The notes beneath the pieces were generated by a model that worked only from the letters and a program-made list of their open reading frames with translations, ran no database searches and was not told the origin of the DNA. A DNA stretch of 64,000 bases from Candidatus Jettenia sp. (GTDB taxonomy: Bacteria > Planctomycetota > Brocadiia > Brocadiales > Brocadiaceae), in assembly GCA_021650895.1 (NCBI GenBank), contig CP091278.1, forward strand, positions 3,687,659-3,751,658, read 5' to 3'. This document shows, one piece after another, positions 1 through 9,470 of the stretch. Position numbers and translations under genes: made by a program. Every line of letters starts with the position of its first letter. Position 1 is the stretch's first letter.

Positions 1-1360
1 AATTCTCGGTGTATTTTATCATATCTAGTACTTTTTCGATCTCCTTTGCAATTTTTGGGGATATCAATTTTATGACATCTTTGTTATAATACGATGCAGC
101 AAACGAGATATCTTCTAAAAAGTGCGGATATACCTCCTCAAGAAACAATAAATCTTTTTCCGTGAGATAATGTAATCCCAGGAGTTCTGGCGGCAATCCG
201 ATTGAGTATAGCGATGCACAGAAAGAGATTACTCGTGGCAAGGTGACTCCTTTTACGTTTCTTGAATAACCGAAAAGGCCAATATGGAGTTTACGCATTC
301 TCCGGCGTGGAACAAATCTGGCTATGTCATTGATTAAAGGTGCTAGATTGGTAATTTGTTCCCTGTATGCTGCCGCTAGTCTTTCTGTAATATCAAGCGC
401 CTTTTCTTCCTGTATACCAGGAGGTGCTTTTCTCGTGTGATTGTTGATTTTTTCAATAGCATTTCTCACTTCTCCTTCATCATAATCATACTTGAAGGCC
501 GATTGAATAGTGAAGGTTTGAACACTAGGGTATTCAGCCAGGCATTCATCCACGCTGAACGGTGTCAGATTACCCCGGAAAGGATTAGAACCTAATCCAA
601 GAATGGGATAGATAGGTACCTTAATCCTTTCTTGCAATGCATACAATCTCTGGAGAGCAATTTTTACAACTAATATGGCCGGAAGCATACCGTAATTTAG
701 TGCAGGATCAGAACGGCCGAGAAACACCCTCTGATGCGAGAATTGTTTGTCCTTAAGATAATTCTCTACCATAGTATCTGCAGAAAGCATATAAGGAATA
801 TCCTCGAACAAAGGGATAACTTCTATCGTTTCAGGTTTAAATTCTCCGATCCATTCCTTTATGTTGATATCACTCTCAAAGCACTTCTTATGTTGTTTAC
901 CTACAACAAAATCGCGATAATAGTAATATACCCGGTTAATAGATTCTGTGCTGGTGGTCATGGGAAGAATAACTTCTGAGATAGGGGGGATATTATCATT
1001 CCCGTAAAACAAACTTGCGGTATCATATGAACGTGGTGCGCTTTCCAGTGTTTCCAAAAGGATTTTTGCCTCACTTTTTTCAACCATAGGATTAGGTACC
1101 CGTAACGTAATAAAGAGGTCTTTGCCAATCCTGTTGTTTTTGAAAAAATTATCATAACGGGATAACAGTTTTTTTATGACAAACTCATCAACTTCTTTTC
1201 CCTCACAATCCCACATTTGTTCATCACAGTGCAGATGCGAGAACACGTAATATGCCTCCTTTATTTCATCCTCACCCCGAAAGGAAGTTCCCTCCGTAAA
1301 GAACGGCATAGTGACATTATCGGGATGCTGCGTGCTCATGGTTCTTGGTATTTTCTTCAT
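1..1360 (-). CDS. ppcA: Phosphoenolpyruvate carboxylase, archaeal type (3' end outside window)
   Basis: This enzyme carboxylates PEP to oxaloacetate, an anaplerotic cytosolic reaction. The reading frame is open from an ATG at 1360 to the window edge, about 453 codons; the C-terminus is missing. The N-terminus reads MKKIPRTMSTQHPDN, and the MSTQHPDN box followed by a phosphate-loop-like stretch is the hallmark of the short archaeal-type (PpcA) family, which is normally near 500 residues, so little should be missing. It lacks the length and motifs of the roughly 900-residue bacterial enzyme. No strong ribosome site is visible before the ATG, but the start agrees with the conserved N-terminus. 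It is divergent from the GreA-like gene across an AT-rich gap. Family assignment is firm from the motif; physiological role is inferred. Confidence 0.9.
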   Translation of the reverse strand, partial: MKKIPRTMSTQHPDNVTMPFFTEGTSFRGEDEIKEAYYVFSHLHCDEQMWDCEGKEVDEFVIKKLLSRYDNFFKNNRIGKDLFITLRVPNPMVEKSEAKILLETLESAPRSYDTASLFYGNDNIPPISEVILPMTTSTESINRVYYYYRDFVVGKQHKKCFESDINIKEWIGEFKPETIEVIPLFEDIPYMLSADTMVENYLKDKQFSHQRVFLGRSDPALNYGMLPAILVVKIALQRLYALQERIKVPIYPILGLGSNPFRGNLTPFSVDECLAEYPSVQTFTIQSAFKYDYDEGEVRNAIEKINNHTRKAPPGIQEEKALDITERLAAAYREQITNLAPLINDIARFVPRRRMRKLHIGLFGYSRNVKGVTLPRVISFCASLYSIGLPPELLGLHYLTEKDLLFLEEVYPHFLEDISFAASYYNKDVIKLISPKIAKEIEKVLDMIKYTEN

Positions 1361-1820
1361 AGGGGTAATTTCTTATCTCAAAGAGATATTTTCATCCAGT
1401 ATGTATTCTTAAAGTAATAACTATAAATTTTAAATTATATAAAAAAAAAAGGTATTTTCATTAAATTAATTTAAAAAATTTTAAATTAATAAGAGATTGT
1501 AAGGCCATTTTCTTTCATTTTCTTCAGACAAAAGATGAAATATTTCTATTGCATTTTTTCACAAAGGATTTGATAATTTCATTTTTTGTAACAACTCATA
1601 GAGTTACTTATAGAATTTTATTGAATTAAGATTATGATTCGGAGATGTAGTTATTGGACTATAGATAAGTCCTAAACTATTACGATTTCTACAATAACCA
1701 TACTGCGTTGTCAAGCTCCAAAACATATTTCTTACTTCCCTTATCCATAAAATGAAGTTATAATTAATTATTGATTTTAACAAAATACTATTTTTACCGT
1801 AACAAAATAGGAGAATGAGC
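1361..1820. other. AT-rich divergent intergenic region
   Basis: About 460 bases lie between the divergent ppcA and GreA-like genes. The segment is very A/T-rich with A and T tracts around 1430-1490. Promoters of both genes probably lie here, but I cannot assign -35/-10 boxes with confidence. No coding potential or repeat was recognised. Confidence 0.4.
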
Positions 1821-4049
1821 ATGTCCAATGAGTATTTTACACATGGGAATAAGCTCGACACCAGCGAACTTATATCTCTTGTTAATACTGAACAATACGA
1901 TAGATTAGAGGAAGTATGGCTGGGAATTATCGAATCGAATAATAAAAATCTCCAAACGCTCTTCGAGGTAGTTGATTTACTTGCAAAACGGGAAGAGAAG
2001 AAACGGGCGTGCGATTTTTTGATGACACTGATTCCTCACTATAAACAAAAAGGGCTTTATGGTGATGTTTTAAAGGTCTTAAAAAGGATATTAGAACATA
2101 ACCCAAACGGGAAAGGATTAGGAAGAGAGATTACTGAGTGTTATTCAAACATTTATAAAGATAGACCCTATGCAAAAGCTATGGTTGAGAAGACGTGTGT
2201 AAAAGTAGAAACAGCATCCGATATCCATAAGGCCATAGAAAAATTGGAAAGGTACTTCTATCTGGATTGTGGTGATTATGTCTGCCACAAGAGTTGGGGT
2301 GTCGGTCAGGTAGTTTCTGTTGACATAGAAAAAGAAAAAGTAAATATCGATTTTGAGAAAAAGAGCAACCATAGCATTGCTATGGATATTGCACCAGATA
2401 TATTGCAAAAGCTGGATAAAGATGATTTATTAGTGATGATTTATGCTCAAAAAGATGCATTAAATACCATGATTGATGAAGATCCCGTATCTTTGATTAA
2501 GCTTACTCTAAAATATTTTAAAGGACGGGCTTCGGTCTCTCATATAAAAAATCGTCTCATATCGGGTGTTATACCATCTGAGAAATGGAGTAAATGGTGG
2601 ACAAGTACGAAGAAATTAATTAAAAAAGATCCTTATATAAAACTCACCGAAGGTACACCCACTACCTCATTTTTAGAATTTCGTACCTCACCTATGACAC
2701 ACCACGAGGAGATACTTGAAAGGTTAACTCAAACCAAAGATATAAGCAAAAAGGCAGAGATTGCCAAAAAGTATATTTCTGAGTTGAAAGGGAATGAACA
2801 ATGTAGTGAAACTCTGAATAAAATTATCGACATCTTTACCCAAGAGATTGATACATTATGTGCAACAAGTCCTTCTTTAGCCATTGAATGTCTTTTACTC
2901 CTTGAAGAGGCACAAGGTCTCATGAAAGGAGATACTGCAAAATATGGGAAGAACATTGAATCCCTTATCCTCTCGAATGAAAATCTCCCGGAACTCATTG
3001 ATAAGATGAACATATTGGAATACAAAAAACAGGTTCTCAGTTTAATGAAAAAGGTTAAACCGGAACAATGGCAAGAGGTTTTTGTCTCTCAGTTCTTTAT
3101 CAACGATGGTAATCTGTGGGAATTTATTATCAAGGAGCTTATTGCAGAAAACAAAGAGCATGCCCTCGAAGCAATAGCTATCAAAATATTTAATCAATTC
3201 AATGCATATCCGGAACATTATATCTGGTTCTGCAAAAATAGTATGCATGGACGCTACCCTGAATTTTATAAAAACATTGATCCTGCCACGATGTTTAATC
3301 GGTTAATAGAACTCTTGGATAATATCTGTTTTAAGATCCAGAAAGGGCGAGATGGAAATTTAAAAGCCATTATGAATAAAATCAAAAACCTCTTAGAGGA
3401 TAGAGGTACTGATTATGCCGTAAATGTTCTGAACGATGCCAATGCAGAAAGTATTTTTAACATTGTTTCTAGTAGCAAGGGTTTGGAGGATTGGTTTAAG
3501 GTTTCTATTGAAAGTGTTATTCAGGACCGTTTCCCGGATATGTTTGAAGAACAAGGTCCAGCAAAACTTGATGAAAATAAGATCTACGTTACAAAAGAAG
3601 GATTTGAGAAGAGGAAAAAAGAGTTCGATCATCTTATGAATGTGGAATTTACAGAAAATGCACGTGATCTTGGTGAGGCGATTAGCCGTGGCGATCTTCG
3701 GGAAAATGCGGAGTATAAAGCAGCACGGGAAAAACAGGCAATGCTTGTGGAAAAGGCAGAACGCATGAAGGCAGAATTGCAGAAGGTTGTTATTATTGAG
3801 CCACTCTTCATTCATCCCGATGTCGTTTCTCCTGGGACAAAAGTTACCTTGAAGCAGCAAGGGAAGATTGAATTAGAGAAGTATACCTTGTTAGGGCCCT
3901 GGGATATTGATATTGAGAAAGGCATTATTTCTTATTTATCTCCAATCGGAAAAGGATTACTCGATAAAAAGGTAGGAGATGTTGTAACAATTAAACTGCC
4001 TGAAGGAGAAGTTATTTATGATATTATTAGGGTCGAGAAGGCGTTGTAG
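1821..4049 (+). CDS. GreA/GreB-family transcript cleavage factor with long N-terminal extension
   Basis: The last 150 or so of 742 residues form a complete GreA/GreB factor, which rescues backtracked RNA polymerase by stimulating RNA cleavage. The coiled coil carries GDLRENAEYKAAREKQ, containing the Asp and Glu of the catalytic tip, followed by the FKBP-like domain. The first 580 residues are helical and repeat-like, with a segment near residues 145-190 (GDYVCHKSWGVGQVVSVD) that resembles the Tudor-like RNA-polymerase-binding fold of CarD and Mfd. Long GreA proteins of about 700 residues are known from chlamydiae and relatives. AGGAG at 1809-1813 sits 7 bases before the ATG at 1821 and too close to the ATG at 1815, so 1821 is preferred. 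It precedes mfd with a 400-base gap. Confidence 0.85.
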   Translation: MSNEYFTHGNKLDTSELISLVNTEQYDRLEEVWLGIIESNNKNLQTLFEVVDLLAKREEKKRACDFLMTLIPHYKQKGLYGDVLKVLKRILEHNPNGKGLGREITECYSNIYKDRPYAKAMVEKTCVKVETASDIHKAIEKLERYFYLDCGDYVCHKSWGVGQVVSVDIEKEKVNIDFEKKSNHSIAMDIAPDILQKLDKDDLLVMIYAQKDALNTMIDEDPVSLIKLTLKYFKGRASVSHIKNRLISGVIPSEKWSKWWTSTKKLIKKDPYIKLTEGTPTTSFLEFRTSPMTHHEEILERLTQTKDISKKAEIAKKYISELKGNEQCSETLNKIIDIFTQEIDTLCATSPSLAIECLLLLEEAQGLMKGDTAKYGKNIESLILSNENLPELIDKMNILEYKKQVLSLMKKVKPEQWQEVFVSQFFINDGNLWEFIIKELIAENKEHALEAIAIKIFNQFNAYPEHYIWFCKNSMHGRYPEFYKNIDPATMFNRLIELLDNICFKIQKGRDGNLKAIMNKIKNLLEDRGTDYAVNVLNDANAESIFNIVSSSKGLEDWFKVSIESVIQDRFPDMFEEQGPAKLDENKIYVTKEGFEKRKKEFDHLMNVEFTENARDLGEAISRGDLRENAEYKAAREKQAMLVEKAERMKAELQKVVIIEPLFIHPDVVSPGTKVTLKQQGKIELEKYTLLGPWDIDIEKGIISYLSPIGKGLLDKKVGDVVTIKLPEGEVIYDIIRVEKAL

Positions 4050-4450
4050 GAAGGATAAAGTATGTGCTAATTCAATACGAGAAGATGTTTTTGCGCCAGG
4101 ATGCAAATGCCTTTCCCCAGGATAATTAATAATTTTTTTAATAGATACCATATTGTTATACAAGGGTATATACTATGCTAAAAATCAGGTCGTAAGTGAA
4201 TTTTTGTGTAATACTCTTATTCCCAAAATTTCTCATTCCTGACTCAGGGAAAGGTATCATGAATGAGTAAGTGGATAAAAGCAGATCTGATTTTCCACTT
4301 TCTGCCCTTATGCATTTTACAACGAAACTTCATTCCTCTTCCTGTATCAAAATCCTTACCACATAGGGGCGAAGCGTTTACCCAAATTCAGCAAATACTT
4401 CGCCGATACCATTTGAACGTTTGATTTTGCATATCCTCTATTCGGGCCAT
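4050..4450. other. Intergenic region before mfd
   Basis: About 400 bases with no recognised gene, repeat or terminator. An in-frame TTG at 4421 would extend mfd by ten residues, but the downstream ATG is the more usual start. Confidence 0.4.
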
Positions 4451-7400
4451 ATGAAAAATCTTTTGAAATTATTGCATCAAAACAAGCAATACAAGGAGAT
4501 TGTTTCTCATGTATTGAGAGGGGATGATTGTTCTGTCAATGGACTATGGGGATCATCTGCAAACTTTTTTATTACAGCAATTGCCAATGAGAGACTGAAG
4601 AGAATTGAGAAACAGCCAAAGATCCTTCTTGTTGTACCCACTCTAGAAGAGGCTCAGGATGATCTTGAAGACCTGAATACCTTTCTCCAAAACCATGTCA
4701 GTTTATTTCCTGCCAATGAAAGTATCTTTCCTGAAGATTTCAGTGATAATGATATTTTGGCGCAAAGGATTCATATCCTCAAGCAGATACTCCACAGCGA
4801 TAGCAATTCCCGAAGCAAACTGGATATTATTGTATCGCCTATTCAGGCACTGTTACAACCCGTGCCGTCTCCTCAATCCCTTTCTGAAAACATCCTCTGC
4901 ATTCGGAAGAACCAGGAACACTCCCGTGATAAACTCATTCTATGGTTGCAGGATCACCATTATCAATCGGTTAGCCAGATAGAAAATGCCGGAGAATATG
5001 CCCTGCGGGGCGGTATTGTTGATATTTTTCCTTATGCCTCTGATGTTCCTTACCGTATTGAGTATTTTGGCGATGAGATAGAATCCATCCGTGGATTTAA
5101 TCTCGAATCCCAATTATCCGAACAAGATTTAGATACATGTCAAATACTTTCTCTCGATAGGATTCATCGTGTGGCACAGACACACGCTGCCGGATTGGAA
5201 TCACAAAAAACGTCACTCCTCGACTATCTTAAGAAAGATACCTGGATTATTCTCAAAGAACCTGCAAGCCTGGAAGATCGGACGAGAAAAATATTGATCG
5301 ATGTAGATAACAGAAGGACATTGCTTACCGAGGATGAAATTTTTGGACAATTAAGTACCTTTACGAAGATACACATATCGAAGCTACCCTTTGTACTTGA
5401 CAACAGTAATTATACATTTCACGTTAAATCGGTGAATGATTTTCCTCAAAATATTCAGGCAATTATACCGGAACTGAGCAAGATAACTGATATCAACACG
5501 AAAACGATCGTTTTCTGTAATAATAGTGCTGAAGAGCAACGCTTTCAGGAGATTATTCATACTCTACCCGCAAAAGAAAATGGACGATTAGAGCTCCGTA
5601 TTGGTCATCTCCACAAAGGATTTCAATTCTCTGATATAGGGATTGCTATCCTTGCACACCACGAAATCTTTCATCGTTATAGGCAGCGCCGCGAGCCGAA
5701 AAAGCCTATCCAGACCAGGGCAATTGACTCTTTTCTGGAATTGAAAAGAGGCGATTATATAGTTCACATGACTCATGGTATTGGACGCTTTCGGGGGATG
5801 GAAACGTTAGAAGAGGAAGGGCATAAGAGGGAATATCTCATAGTGGAGTTTGACGAGGGCACAAAGATATATGTGCCTGCTACTAAAATTGAGCTGGTAC
5901 AAAAGTATATCGGCAGTTCAGACCACAAACCCAGGCTTGATAAGATTGGTTCAAAATATTGGGAAGTTCGAAAAAGACGAACGGAAAATGCTGTCAAAGA
6001 TGTTGCAAGCGATTTGCTTCATATCCAGGCATTGCGCAACGCAAAGGAAGGCATTGTTTATCCGAAAGATACAGAGTGGCAGAAAGAGTTTGAAGCGGAA
6101 TTTATCTACGAGGAAACCCCCGATCAACTCCAAATTATAGAGGATATAAAGCGTGATATGGAATCGGAAAGACCTATGGACCGGCTTATTTGTGGAGACG
6201 TCGGTTATGGGAAAACAGAGATCGCCATGAGGGCGGCTTTCAAGGCTGTGATGTATGGGAAGCAAGTGGCAGTGCTGGTACCCACGACTATCCTGGCACA
6301 ACAGCACTATAGTACCTTTTCAGAACGTATGGCCGATTATCCAGTCAAAATTGAAGTGTTAAGCCGGTTTAAAACACAAAAAGAGCAAAAGGATGTCCTG
6401 GAGAAGACCTCCGCAGGTCTTACCGATATCCTTATTGGTACTCACCGGCTGTTACAAAAAGATGTCCATTTTAAAGATCTTGGCTTGGTCATTATTGATG
6501 AAGAGCAGCGGTTTGGTGTTGAACATAAAGAGCGTCTTAAGAGGTTACGGCAAATGGTAGATGTGCTTACTTTGACAGCTACGCCAATACCGAGAACGCT
6601 CCATATGTCGTTAATGGGAATCAAGGATATTTCTTCACTCAATACACCTCCATCGGGCAGACAAGCTATCCATACACAGATTATCCGATTTGATCCCGCT
6701 CGGATTCGGCAAGCCATCATGTTTGAACTCAACCGAGATGGTCAGGTGTATTTTGTTCATAACCGTGTTTATAATATCGAGAGGATCGCTCAAACCTTAT
6801 CCAGGATTGTGCCGGAGGCGCGCATTACAACCCTTCATGGGCAGATGGATGAAAGGTTTATGGAACAAAGAATGCATGAATTTGTAGAAGGTAAGGCAGA
6901 TATCCTGGTATGTACGACAATTATTGAATCAGGGCTGGATATTCCCAATGTTAACACGATATTAATCAATTGCGCTGATACGTTTGGTCTAGCAGATTTA
7001 CATCAGTTACGGGGGAGGGTGGGGCGGTACAAACACCGCGCCTATGCCTATATGATATTACCTGTTGATCGTCCTATTACTCCGGAAGCAGAAAAACGTG
7101 TAAAAGCTGTTGAGGAATTTGCAGAGCTGGGCGCAGGCTTTCGAATCGCTATGCGCGATTTGGAAATCAGAGGCTCCGGAAACATCCTTGGAACGGAACA
7201 GCATGGCCATATTGCGGCTGTAGGTTATGAGATGTATTGCCGGTTATTAGAATTAGCGGTAAAAAAGGCAAGACACGAAACTGTACATGAGCCGATCGAG
7301 GTTTCCATCGACCTTAAACTGGAATCTTTTATTCCTAAAAACTATATTCAGGAAGATACTCTGAAAATGGATATCTATCGGAGATTAAACCGTTCCGTTA

Positions 7401-7714
7401 CTCTCGAGGAAGTACAAGCTATTGCTCATGAAATAGCAGACCGTTTTGGTACTATCCCTCATCCGGTAAAAAATCTCCTTTCCGAGAGTGAACTGAGGAT
7501 TATTGCTCAGGGGGCGAGAATTCGCTCTATGGTACGGGTAGATAATATTTTAATTATGCAAGTAGCCGATTTAAAAAGGGCAGAAACAAACTTGTATAAT
7601 CTAAAAAAATATATACGGATTATTAATGAAGATACCCTGCATATGAGATTACCCAAGAAAGAAATACGGCCGGAGGATTTACTGGATTTTTTAAAAAAAT
7701 CAATTAAAATCTAA
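4451..7714 (+). CDS. mfd: Transcription-repair coupling factor Mfd
   Basis: Mfd is a DNA translocase that removes RNA polymerase stalled at lesions and recruits UvrA. At 1087 residues it has normal family length. In order there are the UvrB-like N-terminal region (to about residue 330), the CarD-like RNA-polymerase interaction domain (LKRGDYIVHMTHGIGRFRGM, near 435-500), the RecG-like helicase core with Walker A GDVGYGKTE and Walker B IIDEEQ, helicase motif VI (QLRGRVGR), and the C-terminal TRCF domain. The ATG at 4451 (MKNLLKLL) is chosen over an in-frame TTG at 4421 because it begins the family-like N-terminus. It follows the GreA-like gene in the same direction, so two factors acting on stalled polymerase are neighbours. 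Confidence 0.97.
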   Translation: MKNLLKLLHQNKQYKEIVSHVLRGDDCSVNGLWGSSANFFITAIANERLKRIEKQPKILLVVPTLEEAQDDLEDLNTFLQNHVSLFPANESIFPEDFSDNDILAQRIHILKQILHSDSNSRSKLDIIVSPIQALLQPVPSPQSLSENILCIRKNQEHSRDKLILWLQDHHYQSVSQIENAGEYALRGGIVDIFPYASDVPYRIEYFGDEIESIRGFNLESQLSEQDLDTCQILSLDRIHRVAQTHAAGLESQKTSLLDYLKKDTWIILKEPASLEDRTRKILIDVDNRRTLLTEDEIFGQLSTFTKIHISKLPFVLDNSNYTFHVKSVNDFPQNIQAIIPELSKITDINTKTIVFCNNSAEEQRFQEIIHTLPAKENGRLELRIGHLHKGFQFSDIGIAILAHHEIFHRYRQRREPKKPIQTRAIDSFLELKRGDYIVHMTHGIGRFRGMETLEEEGHKREYLIVEFDEGTKIYVPATKIELVQKYIGSSDHKPRLDKIGSKYWEVRKRRTENAVKDVASDLLHIQALRNAKEGIVYPKDTEWQKEFEAEFIYEETPDQLQIIEDIKRDMESERPMDRLICGDVGYGKTEIAMRAAFKAVMYGKQVAVLVPTTILAQQHYSTFSERMADYPVKIEVLSRFKTQKEQKDVLEKTSAGLTDILIGTHRLLQKDVHFKDLGLVIIDEEQRFGVEHKERLKRLRQMVDVLTLTATPIPRTLHMSLMGIKDISSLNTPPSGRQAIHTQIIRFDPARIRQAIMFELNRDGQVYFVHNRVYNIERIAQTLSRIVPEARITTLHGQMDERFMEQRMHEFVEGKADILVCTTIIESGLDIPNVNTILINCADTFGLADLHQLRGRVGRYKHRAYAYMILPVDRPITPEAEKRVKAVEEFAELGAGFRIAMRDLEIRGSGNILGTEQHGHIAAVGYEMYCRLLELAVKKARHETVHEPIEVSIDLKLESFIPKNYIQEDTLKMDIYRRLNRSVTLEEVQAIAHEIADRFGTIPHPVKNLLSESELRIIAQGARIRSMVRVDNILIMQVADLKRAETNLYNLKKYIRIINEDTLHMRLPKKEIRPEDLLDFLKKSIKI

Positions 7715-7820
7715 CAGGATATTTCCATATTTAGTGATATGCGACTGGGTAGGTAAGGTCGAGCAAACCGTGTAGAGGTCATCCCAAGACCTTAATTTAG
7801 TATCTGGAATCATGTGAGAC

Positions 7821-7928
7821 CTAGTACAGCGTCAAGATGATTTTTAATAATAGGTTGTGTTGTAAATAACTATTAATAAATTAGTTATAATATAATAATA
7901 GTTATAAACTATCTTGACACTGTACTAG
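7821..7928. mobile_element. Short MITE-like element, 108 bp
   Basis: The 18-bp ends CTAGTACAGCGTCAAGAT and ATCTTGACACTGTACTAG are inverted repeats of each other with one mismatch. The inside is only A/T-rich sequence with no coding capacity. The ends closely resemble those of the 192-bp element that begins within its last four bases. Outer CTAG fits the target preference described for IS630-type elements, so it is probably a non-autonomous derivative; no transposase of that type is in the window. Confidence 0.7.
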
Positions 7929-8116
7929 TACACTGTCAATATAATTCATGATAATACGATTTGTATCGGTTCAACTGCATGTGGCTGTGTCATTGCGAGG
8001 GTATTGTCCGAAGCAATCCCCTGGATATTTCAAAAGAGATTGCTTCGGGAAAATACCCCTCGCAATGACACATACGAGAGAGTCTATTATAATAAATTAA
8101 GTTGACAGTGTACTAG
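7925..8116. mobile_element. MITE, 192 bp, copy 1
   Basis: The element has perfect 15-bp terminal inverted repeats (CTAGTACACTGTCAA / TTGACAGTGTACTAG). It is nearly identical over its whole length to 39268-39459. The interior is an imperfect palindrome carrying the CATTGCGAGG ... CCTCGCAATG motif that also occurs at 16626-16752. It shares its first CTAG with the end of the preceding 108-bp element, so one element appears to have inserted at the edge of the other. It is non-coding. Confidence 0.85.
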
Positions 8117-8119
8117 TAG

Positions 8120-8285
8120 GTATAAGGAGAGAATTTTTCATGCTCTGTAAGCCCGTTCCCGGAGTGGCACTGACAAACTTTGTTTGTCAGTGTTTTGTAA
8201 TCCATATCCATGTATGTAGATAAATAAGCACGGATAAACTATCTCTGTTCAAGACATACAGGGATAGGGTTTGTCCGTGCCAGTC
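8120..8285 (+). repeat. Double-hairpin intergenic repeat, copy 1
   Basis: A leader (GTATAAGGAGAGAATTTTTC) is followed by a hairpin built on CACTGACAAA/TTTGTCAGTG and, about 100 bases on, a GACAAA-type half motif ending GTTTGTCCGTGCCA. Related copies occur at 16819-16957 (inverted) and 32251-32396. It lies immediately before the parvulin gene, so it could affect its leader; a function is not shown. The right-hand hairpin is degraded in this copy. Confidence 0.65.
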
Positions 8286-8322
8286 TGATTACTTTTAAAG
8301 TTTTATCAAAGGGTAATGAAAA

Positions 8323-9321
8323 ATGTTTATAAGATATACCATAATACTCTTATTGGTTATTTTTACCGCTTCTTCCTCTTTCTGCTCCGGGGCAATGATT
8401 GATATGGATAAAAACAGTATTAATTCAATTAGGGCTATTGTAGATGATGAGATTATTACCCATGAAGAAGTTATTAAACATGCTGCAGTAGCCATCAAAG
8501 AAGCACAAGAACGATACAGAGAGAATGAATTAATGGATAAAATTGAAGAAATACTGAGAGATACGCTGGATGAAATGATTAACAGGAAGGTACTTATTAA
8601 AGAGGCGAATCGTTTATTTAGTACCAATGAGCTTATGATGAAAGATGTAGAGAAAGATTTGGATTCCTTTGTGAAAGGTGCCGTGAAGAAAGTAGGTTCT
8701 TTATCAAAATATTATGAAATTGCTGAATCTCAGGGGATCAATCCTATCGAGAAGAGGAATGCATTAAAAGAGGATATTATGATAGACAAGATCATGAAGG
8801 AGAATGTCTATGACAGGGTTAAAATCCAGCCTAAATTATTGAGGCGTTATTACTGTGAGAATATTGATGAATTCCGTCAGAAGAAAGAAGTAAAATTACG
8901 ACATATCATGATAAAGTTCTCTGCTCATAAGGGCAATAAAGAAGAGACATTCTCTGTAGCACAACAGATTATGAGCCGTATCAAAAAGGGCGAGAGCTTC
9001 TCAGCCCTGGCTAAGCAATATTCAGAGGGTCCTAATGCAGAAAATGGTGGTTTGTGGAGCTTTGAAGAAGTTAGTGAGTTAAGAAAAGACCTTAGAGATG
9101 TCGTTTATAGTCTAAAGGATAATGAGTGCAGTAAGATTATCGAATCATCCGTTGGATATCATATTTTTAAAGTAGAACTGATAAAACCAGAAAAGATTCA
9201 GGCATTTGAAGCAGTGCAGGATGAAATTTATAAGAAAATTTATCGGGAAGAGACTACGAGGTTAAAAAATCAATATATTAATAGCTTGAAGACGGGAGTT
9301 TTTGTTCAGATTATTGATTGA
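8323..9321 (+). CDS. Periplasmic parvulin-type peptidyl-prolyl isomerase (SurA/PpiC-like)
   Basis: This is a probable exported folding chaperone that isomerises prolyl bonds in envelope proteins. Residues 1-24 (MFIRYTIILLLVIFTASSSFCSGA) form a signal peptide. Residues 30-175 make a SurA-like helical chaperone region. A single parvulin domain spans about 185-285, with VKLRHIMIKF, the GESFSALAKQYSEGPNAENGG stretch and the closing GYHIFKVE. Length of 332 fits one-domain SurA/PrsA relatives. The Cys in the signal region is not in a clear lipobox, so I call it periplasmic rather than a lipoprotein. It stands alone, 150 bases before the HD-GYP genes. Confidence 0.85.
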   Translation: MFIRYTIILLLVIFTASSSFCSGAMIDMDKNSINSIRAIVDDEIITHEEVIKHAAVAIKEAQERYRENELMDKIEEILRDTLDEMINRKVLIKEANRLFSTNELMMKDVEKDLDSFVKGAVKKVGSLSKYYEIAESQGINPIEKRNALKEDIMIDKIMKENVYDRVKIQPKLLRRYYCENIDEFRQKKEVKLRHIMIKFSAHKGNKEETFSVAQQIMSRIKKGESFSALAKQYSEGPNAENGGLWSFEEVSELRKDLRDVVYSLKDNECSKIIESSVGYHIFKVELIKPEKIQAFEAVQDEIYKKIYREETTRLKNQYINSLKTGVFVQIID

Positions 9322-9470
9322 TTCTCCTTCAAGATGAAGTCTTCTTCATTATTGTTTTCCAACTGGAGTAAAAAGAACCGGGAAACCAAAAGCTCTTTTA
9401 TGAGTAATTTGCTGGTAAATATGCCCTGCGAGATCTACAGACTCCTATTTATCATTTTATAGGAATACAG

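Noticed and set aside
958-1155. Small minus-strand frame near the left end
   Set aside because: It is another frame within the PEP carboxylase gene, whose own frame encodes the family sequence.
8120-8285. CRISPR array
   Set aside because: Repeats are single dispersed units with internal hairpins, not regularly spaced direct repeats with spacers; no cas gene is present.
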